Shown: positions 23,101 to 30,337, counted from the stretch's first letter. The stretch is DNA of 64,000 bases from Gimesia alba (GCF_007744675.1 NZ_CP036269.1:5745546-5809545); one strand, 5' to 3'. Translations and numbers: made by a program. The notes: a model not told the origin generated them from the letters alone.

Positions 23101-26100
23101 CACCATTATCTTGGATATAGTTTCTATCAATTTGTAAAACCATATCCTGGCTTGAGGTCGTTACATTCCCGGTAGCATCCAGGGTAGCCGTACTGTCTGC
23201 ATCCTGATCCTGACCGCGGGAAGCGGTGGTAATCACATAGAAGCCTTCCAAGGCATTCGACACAACGCGGTTGGCTCCGGTTTCTGTACCGTCACCAAAG
23301 ATAAAGTCAGAATTCGCCTGTTCTTCTGTTTGCAGGTCGACACCACGACCTCCGTTATTATCAATGAAGTTGCCAATTGCTGTGACGCTTGTGACAGCAC
23401 CACCAATAAAGACGTTTTGAGTGAAATTCAATTCGTTATGAATAATGACATTCGCACTCAGAATTTCTAATCCGTCCCCAGTGTTTTCTGTAATAACGTT
23501 ATTTCGCAAGAACACGGTTTGGGTATTGGAGTTGATATCAACCCCTTTACCATTGTTAAAAGCAATCAGGTTCTCATCGATTGATGAAGCAAGACTTTCA
23601 CCGGAAATCTCCAGTCCGCCGGTTGAGTTGGAAAGAATCGAGTTATTGGCAATTTTGACATTACCTTCGATACGATCTAAGTGAGCAGCAATCTGAATCC
23701 CGTCGTTACCGTTATTTTCGATCATGTTACCACGATCAAGTCCGGTAATCGGATCAACCCCATCCAAACCGATAAACAACATATTGCGGTTACCGATGCG
23801 GCCGGAAATACGAACTCCATGCGAAGAGTTGTTGCTAATCGTATTTTGGATCCAGGTTCCGGAAACATCACGCCGGTCAGTCCCGAAATAGCTGGTCGTA
23901 CGTGTTGTTGACTCAATACCATTGATACCATTCAAGGTAATTTCATTATTGATAATGTCAGCAAATATTGTGGCATCTGCTTCTGCATGCAGACTGACAC
24001 CATCGCGGACATTTGTCGAAATGACGTTATCCCGAATCTCAAAATCAGTCGTTGTCAGGTTTCCGTTCTGGGCCAGGATATCAACCCCATCGCTGTTGCC
24101 GGTGATCGTATTACTGTAAATCATCACAGCTCGCTCTTCACCCACGATAGGATCAATCACATCACGTCCGACACGGGCATCATCTTCACGATGGAAGTTA
24201 ATTCCGTCAGTGCTGTTATTGGCAATCACGTTATTGGAAATCTGGGTCCGATCAATGATCGTAGATTCCTCAATATGAATTCCAATACCATGTCCGGCAT
24301 TTCCCTGCCCTGCGGTATTGGCGGCATCCGTACCAATGAAGTTGCCGTCAATGGTTAAATCACGCAGTTGGTTGAATGCTTCAAAACTGACATCAGTTCC
24401 GTACAAGTCAATATAAATGGCATCGCCGGTGTATGGTGTTGAGACGTTACTGTCATTCCGGGAACCAGTAATGGTATTGTTCGTGATGCTCACATCACCG
24501 GTTGCTGTATCTTCCATATTCACAGCAATCGCAGCACCTCGGTTATCATCCATCGTATTTCCATCGACAGACAGACTGAAATCAACACTCTTCAAGCTTG
24601 TGAAATCAGAGGCAACCAGATTAATTCCCTGTGTATTGTTGGAGCTGATCGTATTGCTGGCCACATCGCCATAGAAAGATGTGTACATTGCCAGATCGAC
24701 TTCAATACCAGCACCTGAGTTACCGGTGATCGTGTTACCACGGATCCCGCGTAGGTAACCGCCAACGGTGGTGGTTTTTATGGTAATGGAAGGATCTGTG
24801 CCGCCGGTCAGCCCACTCGCATCAGCCATAATCTGAGGCACGTTGATTGTGGCCAGGATTCCCACAAATTCAATTTCAAAACCACTCAAAGCGTCACCAC
24901 GCACAATCACATCACCGGCATTGACTGTGGGCAAGGCTTCTAATGCAGCAATAATCGCGGCTGCATCTGCGTCGAAAGCAATCGCGCCTGTTGTTGCACC
25001 ATCAAAGGAGAGTGTGAAACTACCTCCAGTCGGAGCGCCATTGATCATCACTTCCTGAACTTCGTTGTTAGTGGTCCCTTCCGTCACTGTTGTCACAGTC
25101 GGAGCTACCACGAGTAATCCCGAACCGTCTAGCACGATCAGGCTGCCAACAGGATCAGCTCTGAAGTCACCAATAAATTCGACAGCAAACCCGGCGGGAG
25201 AAACCGAACCTGTGACCAGAACGTTACCAGCACCAATCGAATCCAGGCTCTCTAATGCAGCCTGCACTTCGGCAGCGGTCGCGTTGAAAGGCAATGTAAC
25301 AGGACCATTTGTGCTTCCGGCAAAATCAAGAGTAAATGTTCCTGCTCCCGGGACACTGGGGAACGCAATGGTCTGAACTTCGTTAACACCAACTCCATTT
25401 TGTACTGTCGATGCGACTAAATCAACGAATGGCAACAAGGGACCGGAAAGCACATCGCCAATCATCGGCCCCACTGACGTGATATCAAAATTTCCGAGTC
25501 GCGTTGAAGACTCTACATCCAGGGGGAATACATTCGCAGTCAGGAGCGGAACGTTCGTATTCGCAAAATCCCCCTGGAACGTAATCACAAATCCGGTGTT
25601 GTAGTCACCTGTAACAGTAAAATCATCTCCGGTCGTCGCGGAGGGCAGCGCTTCAAGAGCAGCGTCGATATTCGCAGCGGTTGCTCCCGGAGTGAGTTCA
25701 ATTTGAATGCCCGTTGTCGTTTCCCCCTGGAATGTCAGTGTAAACGCAGCACCGGCTGGCGGGTTGGTAATATTATTACCCGCAAAATTGAAAGGGAACG
25801 TCCCTAACACGTTTTCAAATTGTAACCGTTGCTGCTCATTATTACTGGCACCACCTTGAGCGACTTCCGTGATATCAACATCAAACCTTAAGCCAGATGC
25901 ATCCGAAACAATCTGCGGAATGGCGGCATTCGCCAGAGTCCCTGAATCCAGGAAAATAATATCGAAGCCGGGGCCGTTCACAACCACATTCACCGGATTG
26001 CCAGCAAATCCCAGATTGTTGGCAATTTGGTTTAATGCATTTTCAATATTAGTAGCGGCTGCTGCAGAAGGAATCGCATCAGTAAACGGTAGATTCACTG

Positions 26101-28255
26101 TCTGCCCCAGGAACGTTAACTGAAAACTACCAAAAGTAGGCAGATTAGATGCAACCAGATCCAAATGTTGAATTTCATTGAATTCCACGACGAAGCCGGT
26201 CGCAAAGTCACCGGTAACAATGAAATCACCTTCCAACCCAGTCTGGGTTGAAGCGGAAGGAAGTGCCTGTAAAGCAGCATCAATGTTAGCAGCAGTCACA
26301 GCGGGGTCAACATCGATGACAATGTCCCCCGTCGTTTCCCCCTGGAATGTCAGTCGGAAAGAACCGCCGGGATCTGGTGTCTGAACAGCACCGAATACAT
26401 CCACAAACGTAATCGTCTGCGAACTTGGTTTGTTGGGATTGAGCTCTACGGGCCCTTGTACAACATTGACGAATAATCGCATGCCAGCCGCATCAACGGT
26501 GATCTGAGGAATATCCAGATCATGCATTGAACCAGTATCCAGGAACAGGATATCGAATCCATTTCCGTTGACCACCACATCAATCGGAGTTCCCGCGAAA
26601 CCAAAACCATTCGCAACGCTATTTAAAGCGGCAGCAATATTTCCTGCAGCAGAAGGATTTGTCGGATCAGCATCACTGAACGGCAAAATAATCGTTTGAC
26701 CGATGAAATTAATCTGAAACAATCCAAAAGCCGGAGTTCCCGTAAGTTCGAAGTGTTGAATTTCATTCAAATTGCCAGCAGTACTCGTCGTAACGGAAAC
26801 AGTCGGAGGCAGACTATTGAAGCCACTCGTATCAACAGTAAGGGGATTCACATTCAAACCGCCGGCGGCATTCACAAATTCAACTTCATAGCCATCCAGG
26901 AAGTTTCCATTTACCAGAATATCGCCAACACCGATTTCACTGAATGCGGCAACCATCGCTGCCTTAACCTGTGCAGCAGTCGCAGTGTGAAGAATTCCTG
27001 CGGTGGTTTCAGTAATACCATTTCCTCCCGTGTAGGAAATCGTATATGTTCCCCCGGAAGGTACACCAAGAAATGTAATGAGTTGAACTTCGTTCCGCGG
27101 TGCTGCGAAATCAATTTTATCTGTCGGACCAGGCACTCCAGCAAACGCAGGCACACCAGGTGCCCCGTCTCCCGTGGGAACGGGGTTTGTGGTCGTTGGA
27201 GTGAAGAAGACACCATGACCGGTATTATTCGCGATCACGTTATCAGAAATATCACCGCTCAAATCACCATCGGTCTGGTCAAAAACAATCCCGTGCCCGG
27301 TATTTGCAGTAATCGAGTTTTCGGTAATGGAAACAAACTGATCAACGTTGTTCAAATCAATCTGCACACCAGCACCAGCTGTATTGCCTGTAATGACGTT
27401 GCTGTGAATGAACAATTCGGTCAATAACGCAGCACCGCCGGCAGCGGTGTCATCAACATTGATACTCACACCTTGAATGCTGTTGTTATTTGTCAGCCGT
27501 AATTCTTCGGCTAGAGAGTCAACGATGTTGACATTTACGCCATCATTTCCTGATGTTCCCGCGATCGTGTTGTCTGCCATCGTCGTATGTCGCAGGACAG
27601 AGCCATTCGAAACGTCAATCGATACCCCGTCGATCGTCGAACGTCGGATGGAAGTCTCTTCCACTGTCGAAGCATTCACCGCCACGTTCACGCCTGCGCC
27701 CGCTTGTCCTGACAGCACAGAATCGATCACATTAAATTCGTTGAGAATCACATTGGTCAAATCCACATTGAAGGCATTTCCCACGCCTCCGGTAATCGTC
27801 GAACTATCAATGGCGATCGTATCAACCAGCAGATTCGAAAGTTCGATATCAATCCCGGTCCCTGTTGTGCCGGTGACCGAAACATTATCAAACAGAATCG
27901 AAAATGGATCGCTGAATGTAAGATTATCAAGATCAATCGAAACACCAGATCCGGACGAAGCATCAATCGTCAGGTCTTCCAGGATAATCGAATCGAAATT
28001 GGAGACACCATCTGCATCAGGGTCCAGTACCGAATTATCGAGCGTTAACCCCAACCCTGCCGTCAGCTGATTGATAATCAACGAGGTTAGAAGAGTTCGA
28101 TCTTCTAATTGCTCAATCGCGATCCGGCGTTGAACTTTCTGACGTGCTGAAGAAGGAACGCTTCTAAGCTGAAGTCGGCGACGAGGATTTAAAGTAGCCT
28201 TCCGGCTTTTTTCAAAAGCAACTCGCATCGACTCAACCCAAGATGTCAGTAACAT
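11198..28255 (-). CDS. giant modular surface protein: beta-helix, beta-strand, Ig-like, CSLREA, Calx-beta, cohesin/dockerin-like and two metzincin-like modules
   Basis: One uninterrupted frame of 5,685 residues. The start is an ATG with GGGAG about 9 bases upstream. The N-terminus is Arg-rich with no classical signal peptide, then has IEQLEDRTLLTS (about residues 45-56), an LEPR-XLL-like motif of planctomycete secreted giants. Then come a beta-helix region; seven copies of a roughly 90-residue beta-strand repeat (about 380-1150); further beta-helix with recurring NNxxDGI turns; five Ig-like repeats of the FSExVTGVDxSDF type (about 2060-2620); four CSLREA modules (LRAAIxEAN), each followed by GGxIxN repeats and a choice-of-anchor-Q-like end; three Calx-beta repeats (about 4355-4700); a cohesin-like domain; a dockerin-like pair (about 5282-5339); a C-terminal metzincin; and an acidic tail. 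The first protease has HEMGH at 4011-4015, H4073 and Met-turn M4084. The second has HEIGH at 5458-5462. Likely secreted or cell-surface, for adhesion or polymer processing. Confidence 0.93.
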   Translation of the reverse strand: MLLTSWVESMRVAFEKSRKATLNPRRRLQLRSVPSSARQKVQRRIAIEQLEDRTLLTSLIINQLTAGLGLTLDNSVLDPDADGVSNFDSIILEDLTIDASSGSGVSIDLDNLTFSDPFSILFDNVSVTGTTGTGIDIELSNLLVDTIAIDSSTITGGVGNAFNVDLTNVILNEFNVIDSVLSGQAGAGVNVAVNASTVEETSIRRSTIDGVSIDVSNGSVLRHTTMADNTIAGTSGNDGVNVNIVDSLAEELRLTNNNSIQGVSINVDDTAAGGAALLTELFIHSNVITGNTAGAGVQIDLNNVDQFVSITENSITANTGHGIVFDQTDGDLSGDISDNVIANNTGHGVFFTPTTTNPVPTGDGAPGVPAFAGVPGPTDKIDFAAPRNEVQLITFLGVPSGGTYTISYTGGNGITETTAGILHTATAAQVKAAMVAAFSEIGVGDILVNGNFLDGYEVEFVNAAGGLNVNPLTVDTSGFNSLPPTVSVTTSTAGNLNEIQHFELTGTPAFGLFQINFIGQTIILPFSDADPTNPSAAGNIAAALNSVANGFGFAGTPIDVVVNGNGFDILFLDTGSMHDLDIPQITVDAAGMRLFVNVVQGPVELNPNKPSSQTITFVDVFGAVQTPDPGGSFRLTFQGETTGDIVIDVDPAVTAANIDAALQALPSASTQTGLEGDFIVTGDFATGFVVEFNEIQHLDLVASNLPTFGSFQLTFLGQTVNLPFTDAIPSAAAATNIENALNQIANNLGFAGNPVNVVVNGPGFDIIFLDSGTLANAAIPQIVSDASGLRFDVDITEVAQGGASNNEQQRLQFENVLGTFPFNFAGNNITNPPAGAAFTLTFQGETTTGIQIELTPGATAANIDAALEALPSATTGDDFTVTGDYNTGFVITFQGDFANTNVPLLTANVFPLDVESSTRLGNFDITSVGPMIGDVLSGPLLPFVDLVASTVQNGVGVNEVQTIAFPSVPGAGTFTLDFAGSTNGPVTLPFNATAAEVQAALESLDSIGAGNVLVTGSVSPAGFAVEFIGDFRADPVGSLIVLDGSGLLVVAPTVTTVTEGTTNNEVQEVMINGAPTGGSFTLSFDGATTGAIAFDADAAAIIAALEALPTVNAGDVIVRGDALSGFEIEFVGILATINVPQIMADASGLTGGTDPSITIKTTTVGGYLRGIRGNTITGNSGAGIEVDLAMYTSFYGDVASNTISSNNTQGINLVASDFTSLKSVDFSLSVDGNTMDDNRGAAIAVNMEDTATGDVSITNNTITGSRNDSNVSTPYTGDAIYIDLYGTDVSFEAFNQLRDLTIDGNFIGTDAANTAGQGNAGHGIGIHIEESTIIDRTQISNNVIANNSTDGINFHREDDARVGRDVIDPIVGEERAVMIYSNTITGNSDGVDILAQNGNLTTTDFEIRDNVISTNVRDGVSLHAEADATIFADIINNEITLNGINGIESTTRTTSYFGTDRRDVSGTWIQNTISNNSSHGVRISGRIGNRNMLFIGLDGVDPITGLDRGNMIENNGNDGIQIAAHLDRIEGNVKIANNSILSNSTGGLEISGESLASSIDENLIAFNNGKGVDINSNTQTVFLRNNVITENTGDGLEILSANVIIHNELNFTQNVFIGGAVTSVTAIGNFIDNNGGRGVDLQTEEQANSDFIFGDGTETGANRVVSNALEGFYVITTASRGQDQDADSTATLDATGNVTTSSQDMVLQIDRNYIQDNGVNSNFSTTGLILRIGTSSSSTSFTSQTPGSDASVGDEDEFDSANGRSNVSVTNNEFEGNFGEDFYVESFTSTVDPPTTQDIWNAGSTPEFRVLSSYRRDPLARLNLVFQDNTGNGLNVANVGAFYDNAESVFKSRLRNGAPAPNPDGPFTSATRRRNAQRVASRTNLAPFDLPNEAPTAVGTVADAFVSSPGGPIQVTTTTAHGLFSGSTVEITGVFSNELLGFFTDLNPVNGVFVIDVIDALNFTLRSTEGAQLGTVIQNFGTWSFNDTGAFLYDGMGVSTFRIAQGFDGVTGSGLGDGFQEGDSFLTETNRPGTIFGELNFGWDIWTPDSDTFLPPETNTFLTADISVAVPDPTTGAITDPFTISFTEDVIGVDITDFVLLRDNVAVTLSAGMLTQIDARTFELDLSSVTGLEGEYQLRLNADNSITDAKYDNNLASNIFFIPVNTLLFGDVERFTVDTTAPTADIVDVSPDPRSEAAGEVVVNFSEDVDGVDLSDFTITFNGGTPVNLASTPATLTQITGSQFVLDLSKVTSLSGDYELTLNTTGSSITDLAGNALAANAVDMWVNDTLAPIAQFVNVTDPVPSGTDPGFSVFMNFSENVTGLALSDFTLTDPSGNVIDLSTTGASINAITPSQYEIVLGTLADANGIYTLTYNAEGSAVQDASANQVAGSTSETWQKGVEVIAPTAGIQDITPDPRPSGSVVGLVTINFSEEVTGVDISDFELLFDDGSGQVSIPIGGLTVTALNASTYQIDLSSVTALDGDYTLNLLANGSIADLAGNTFVTGASDSWRTGGTGPVATIEDLPATLVTNAGVVTVTFSQAVTGVDISDFQLTLNGQDVSLMGLTVNPVSGTEYEIDLSSVTEVFGDYEFRLVAAGSNIRNISSDPVLNDASESWVASSTIDLVSAPVFTDGVDSVFGDGIVGNGSAGSQTLRAAIQEANHLAGSNVIDLAAGTYLLSIAGIDEDLSATGDLDIRDNLTIRGQGVGVTIIDGGALDRIFQVFAGITLNLENLTITNGALTGSADGAALRNSGTTTLSNVEVTGNIAEDSAGGINNSGLMIIVDSTISNNTAGGSGGGIRNTGTLELTRSTLFGNSTGRDGGAIFNAGTGTATLSNSTFSGNQADRSGGAIRNTATMNATNNTMTLNSAVSSGGAISNTGIFNLQNNLIIDNLAVADTELEGSYTSLGGNLTGLIGSATGFGTSDILNVIDPTPVLDQNLADNGGPTLTHALLLGSVAIDAGINANTDALEQRGSTRILGTSVDIGAVEFGTFFVNSDLDTIDANPGDGFAADADGNVTLRAAIMEANALVGDSVIMLGSGTYNLTIIGSGEAAALTGDLDITDTTGTLTILGAGSGQTVINAAGLDDRVFDVLSGADLTLEGVTVTGGNAVGESGGGIRNIGTLTLVNSVVDGNNAEINAGGILNGLLSQQGILNLNNSVVSNNTAVDGGGIFNNDQSQVTIVDSEVIGNTASNDGGGFFNDLQGTIDILRSSISDNVAALDGGGLYNNDLAMITINDSKVNNNTANQGGGIFNEEAATLTIARTTVSGNKSTLDGGGIYNDEGVVTLNDVSILTNTADNDGGGLYNASAGSVTITNGFFDDNSADRDGGAIANFGISLSLNSTIIRDSEALRNGGGLFNDQEEGSVSLLLTSLINNEAVSGGGIYNQELGNITLDLTDVVSNIATTNGAGIFNTADATLTVQRSTVDGNMAVENGAGIYNEDNAQLNLLSSTVSNNVATGFGGGVYNSSISVADVINATISGNEAVNGAGIYNSEEGSMEITNATVFGNSAVTGGGILNAVDGFVSVANTIIAGNSSISAGPDVTGDFNSLGTNLIGIQGISTGFADGVNGDLVGSFATPVSPGLGALQDNGGATFTHELLGGSLARDAGNNFYAPTDDQRGFARLFDGDGNGSLVVDIGAFESGYIVTGFGDSIDVAPGDGVSVDANGQSTLRAAVIEANARLGADTILLGTGVYTLSLFGTGEDNAFLGDLDITDDLTIIGAGSGRTIIDADFLDRIFHIFTDVNVSIRGVTLVNGDVTRVEDGGAILNFGNLTLEDVEIRNSLANRGGALFNNGVVTMTSSEFVQNTAITDGGAIFNSDTGTITVSLSTIADNNAENGGGIYNSVTGTVEIIDTTLDGNIATVAGGAVYNSSEVAVGNGEGGEGSDIPVPPDPVPTSQYTIEVVFTDTSLTASQQAIFQQAADRWSEIITGDVPDVIVAGIGLVDDLRIEATAPAIDGVGGILGQAGPRTVRTGSFIPATGIMQFDSADLANLEANGQLIDVILHEMGHVIGIGTIWDSLGLLLNGGTTDPRFTGANAIAQYNAILGRSVVDIPVEGMAGPGTNDAHWRESDLDNELMTGFLNPGVNPISAITIGSLADLGYVVDLTAADAYPLQAPAVQTLNPAPIGEMLDAGPMIILGADAFVSVEAGAGTVTIANSTISNNFAGTRGGGLLNEDPIALSNVTFSGNEAGKEGGAIHNTGELTINNTTIYDNFTEGTGGGIYSVADTASVDVKNTIVAGNNALVSGSDVEGVFSSQGNNLIGTRGGAVGFVDGFNNDIVGSDAQRLDPVLSALQDNGGPTFTHALLAGSLAIDAGDNTDGDATDQRGATRPTDTTSDIGAYEIVTPTISISDISQVETNSGTTVFEIVVSLSNANVDEVTVDFETSNGTAVAGIDYAFTTGTVTFSPGETTQIIEVLVNGDTDVEDHETFFVNLFNAVGAQIADDQSLGTILNDEADISISDVTALEGPVGTTTNFNFVVSLASAVADVVTVDLQTLDGSATLADADYVQLPLQTITFNPGETSKMVTVVVNGDSSIESDETFSVELSNQSANATISDSIGTGTIDNDDFALLSISDVTLTESFGGATTDFTFTVSLSQAAGAPVTVFATTADGTATSASGDYVSFMNVPINFSAVETEKTITVTVNSDLFTAEGNETFFVNLSNATNANIADGQGVGTIVENGIVVTTLDDIVNPADGLISLREAVTLANNTAGTDNIILLPGTYDMAIAGVNEDGNATGDFDILDDVNIFGQGSGTTIIDAHEIDRIFHGGNGVAINLSNMQLINGDADNGGALFSQGPTVLNQLIFQDNNADFLGGAIVSAGQLDVSDAQFLNNHSGFQGGAIYQYEDTATVTRSTFTDNTSDGRAGAVYVATAATFDVSQSLFNSNISGSRGGAIYNEGITDSTNTTYSGNHASSRGGAIFNSGTLNVLNNTLTLNTADQSGGGISNDSDLIPTAMVTLVNTIVAGNSGAQSNDDLGGAYNTDGLSFNNLIGNIGSATGLIDGDNGNIVGSLMAPVDPNLGILLDNGGPTKTHTLLFGSLAIDAGRNASATTFDQRGLARVVDGNLDFVSTVDIGAVELQSPPPAPLFGSGGDASIAEDQTNIQISVVKERTVVSSDGHTFTLPANEEWLHEWDSFWVEVWVDTASGFSISDVLTNIAYNTAYFTATSVEFGSNFTFNRTVVIDDAAGMVRNLGGSTIQSNVGGTGHALLARIKFESLAGDQVYVDPNELIIDPLQLGLEVQNTEIDIVGVGAVTANVGALPETDLYPVIYDVDDNDAINNRDLIHFVNVYNQDVYTSSAAFTSVMDFDKSGRVDIRDLRELISNYGKQKSGNTNVVFPANFGQTWVGTSLDVVSGDDSIGQVIEAAVDTWETALGLDEPLEVEVIVRDFGTAQLGSGQTTEYNADGIPVGGRVAIDDDANGLGWHVDVTDLPVGGGYDLYTVLLHEIGHVLGFTRYYSGFGSLVETDGNGDLVFVGSDFTVALDSTGLHTEDPAFPDDLMNDTLDPGVRKTPSDISVQMLLEAYASAQAGATGSGGASPIYGTNSSESEAEPVVVQSPEAAQTFVAESTVGFVAPAAIKSSEEDGVLGQSSTFNVIQPLVFEQTTVADELDETIFEDLYSSTSFEDGLNGSDVDDRQLVFAHADDELDLTDDFEADQDLMDDAFTNWEGPLL
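12240..12410 (-). other. dockerin-like calcium-binding repeat pair in the giant protein
   Basis: Two EF-hand-like loops (DVDDNDAINNRDL and DFDKSGRVDIRDL) are separated by about 30 residues, as in type I dockerins. A cohesin-like segment (about 12420-12950) immediately precedes them, so both potential partners sit in one chain. Confidence 0.7.
15850..16600 (-). other. M8 (leishmanolysin)-like protease domain inserted in a beta-helix module
   Basis: The zinc motif HEMGHVIGIGTIW (residues 4011-4023) is followed 62 residues after its first His by AHWRES (H4073) and then by the Met-turn ELMTG (M4084) and an SAITIGSLADLGY block. This order matches peptidase family M8. The domain interrupts the third CSLREA/beta-helix module, which resumes afterwards with TISNNFAGTRGGGLLN. 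Confidence 0.75.
17640..18830 (-). repeat. array of about 16 polymorphic-membrane-protein-like repeats
   Basis: Within the second CSLREA module, units of about 24 residues with the pattern GGGIYN(x)nVTIxxSxVxxNxA repeat about 16 times, for example GGGIFNEEAATLTIARTTVS. Each unit should be one rung of a right-handed beta-helix. The repeat exists at protein level and the DNA copies are diverged. Confidence 0.8.
24750..27130 (-). repeat. seven beta-strand repeats in the giant protein
   Basis: Seven related units of about 85-100 residues share a core like GSFTLSFDGATTGAIAF, then AAxxAALEALPS, then GDxxVTG and a GFxVEF strand. The copies differ in length, and two sub-types alternate (FTLTFQGETT and FQLTFLGQTV). 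They lie between two beta-helix regions. Confidence 0.75.
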
Positions 28256-29101
28256 CTGCTGTCTCCCATAAACTCTAAATTTGCCATGGCATTTTACCGT
28301 AAATGAAGTGAAATTTCACAGCTCACTTCCAGATTTACAACAAACTTAAATGCCAATCTGTTTTATTGTTAGTTGTTAATTTCTGATGCAATCCAACTCA
28401 CTCTGAAACGAAGTGGGCTGTAAAAAAAACATTCGACCACCACCCCTGCTTCGCTTTTTCTGCGTATTAACAGAAATCCAGCCTTTGATGCTAAAAACTA
28501 CTCTGAACCGAAGTCAAAGAAATTTGAGTAAAATAGGTAAAATATAACCACTGAATTCCACTTATAACAATCATGACAGCCCCTTGAAAGCAGGAAAACG
28601 GCCAGTTGATCGAACCAGAATGGAATGCTGACTCATGTTTTTTCTACTCAGCGACCTCGATGAGAACGCAAAATTCTCACAGTACAGACGAACGGCAACC
28701 GCAAAACTAACGATGAATCATTTCTTCACACCGGCATTTCTCATTTTTTTCTAAATCCATAACTCATTACTTAATCGATGCTTAAGGAATTGACCTGACA
28801 AAACAATGGGCAAAATGGGCTGGGATTTCCTGAATCCCCAAGTATACATTCGAATCTTTTCTTACGAAAAATCATACTGTTTTTTCAAGATGTACCGTTT
28901 TTAATGGTCTTCTTAGCAATAACGAGCCGATCAATTATGACAGCGGGTTGTCCACATAGCCCGATTTACTGCTGTACTTACGAACAAGAATGCTCTGAAT
29001 TCACAAAGCGTGTTATGTCGGAGAGGTTAGTTTTTAATTCGCATCTTTCAGTCAACAGAATTTAAACAATTCTGATTGAACTGAAATGGAGAGATTAAGC
29101 T
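28256..29101. other. long AT-rich intergenic region between divergent surface-protein genes
   Basis: An 846-base gap without a credible gene. It must hold the promoters of the giant surface protein (left) and the outer-membrane protein (right). I could not assign convincing -35/-10 pairs. The only clear structure is the bulged inverted repeat at 29047-29085. Confidence 0.5.
29047..29085 (+). promoter_or_regulatory. bulged hairpin adjacent to the ribosome binding site of the outer-membrane gene
   Basis: TTCAG-TCAA-CAGAATT pairs with AATTCTG-a-TTGA-a-CTGAA, giving 16 base pairs with two single-A bulges and a five-base loop. The GGAGAG ribosome binding site starts at 29088, three bases after the stem. 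It could control translation or mRNA decay, or be a protein operator. Confidence 0.5.
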
Positions 29102-30307
29102 ATGAGAACGAACGGATTCGTTGGCTTGATAATTGCGGGAATCTGCTGTTTTTCAACGCAGGCACTGTATTCTCAAACAGATTTCCCTGTCGAACCATCA
29201 AATGAATCTGAAGGGGTCTTCAGAATTTCAAATACCTCAGAGAATTATGAACCGGCACCCGCCATCGACGCTGTCTCGTTTGCACCGTCGTCGCCTCGGA
29301 CTTCCGATTTATCCCCCATTGCCATGCCCGAAAATTACAACAGTGGTGAGTATTACGGACCCGTTGAAGAATATACTCAAGGCGATTGGATTGAAGAACC
29401 CTACCTGGATGATATGAGCTACGAACGTTTGGGAATCGTCGCCGGCGCGGCTGCGGTATTCTTGAAACCGGGTTTCGATACTGACACCGCATTTTTCACT
29501 GAAGATCAGTCGGGAATGACAACGGTCACAACTTCCAACGATTTCCCTTACAATTATCAGTCTGCTCCCCGAATCAATCTGGGCGTAATTGATAATGAAG
29601 GTCTGAGTGCTCAGGTTCGCTGGTTCCAGTTTGAAGATAACTCCAGTAATGGAGCAGTTTCACCTAATAACTTCATCTTCTTTAACGGACTGCCCACAAA
29701 AACAACGACCGGAGGCTTACGAGCAGGCGGTCAGGCGGGTGACTTTATCACCACATCCAGTAATATGAAACTTTATACCATTGATGTTGATTTAAGCCAG
29801 GAACTGAATTTTGAACGCTGGCAAACCACTTTCGGAGGTGGTTACCGCCATGCTTCAGTCAGTCAGACATACCAGGCAGTCGGTACTGCAAGTGGTGCAC
29901 CAGTTTCGTCAGATGCAGGACATCGCTTTGATGGAAATGGTCTGGTCGTATTCGGCGAAGCCCGACGTCCTCTCGGACTGTTTGACAGACGTTCCAAAGG
30001 AACATCCAGCCTGTCTTTAATCTCGAGCCTGAAATATTCAGCTCTCTGGGGTAATTCTAAATACTCGGCAGAAGACCGATCGCCCGGACCGACTGTTGCA
30101 GTCGCACAGACTAAATCTAAAAAATCATTAAGTATCACTGAAGTTCAAGTCGGTCTGCAAGCTGATTTCGTGTTGCAAACCGGTGCTCTGGTCTGGGTCC
30201 GTGCGGCCTGGGACGGAATGTGGTGGAATGGTGCCGGATCGGCTGCCAGTGAATCGGGAGACCTGAGTCTACTCGGTGGTTCGATTTCTTTGGGAATGGA
30301 TTGGTAA
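29102..30307 (+). CDS. outer-membrane beta-barrel protein
   Basis: A 401-residue protein with a signal peptide (FVGLIIAGICCFSTQALYS, cut near residue 24), a Pro/Ser/Glu-rich linker of about 85 residues, and then a domain from about residue 105 of alternating amphipathic beta strands (IVAGAAAVFLKPGF, INLGVIDNEGLSAQVRWFQFED, WQTTFGGGYRHASV). It ends in an aromatic terminal residue (ISLGMDW*), typical of barrels inserted by BamA. The pattern resembles the Lpg1974/BBP7-type pore-forming outer-membrane proteins abundant in planctomycetes; the exact family is inferred. GGAGAG precedes the ATG, and a strong terminator follows. Probably monocistronic. Confidence 0.78.
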   Translation: MRTNGFVGLIIAGICCFSTQALYSQTDFPVEPSNESEGVFRISNTSENYEPAPAIDAVSFAPSSPRTSDLSPIAMPENYNSGEYYGPVEEYTQGDWIEEPYLDDMSYERLGIVAGAAAVFLKPGFDTDTAFFTEDQSGMTTVTTSNDFPYNYQSAPRINLGVIDNEGLSAQVRWFQFEDNSSNGAVSPNNFIFFNGLPTKTTTGGLRAGGQAGDFITTSSNMKLYTIDVDLSQELNFERWQTTFGGGYRHASVSQTYQAVGTASGAPVSSDAGHRFDGNGLVVFGEARRPLGLFDRRSKGTSSLSLISSLKYSALWGNSKYSAEDRSPGPTVAVAQTKSKKSLSITEVQVGLQADFVLQTGALVWVRAAWDGMWWNGAGSAASESGDLSLLGGSISLGMDW

Positions 30308-30337
30308 ACCTCTCTCAAGCACGCTGTATCAAATCAA

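Noticed and set aside
26696..27427. A 243-codon open frame on the plus strand inside the giant gene, and many similar ones across 11-28 kb
   Set aside because: They lie antisense to one continuous protein with clear domain repeats. Their translations are rich in Ser, Thr, Ile and Arg without domain motifs, and they mirror the repeated DNA of the real gene.
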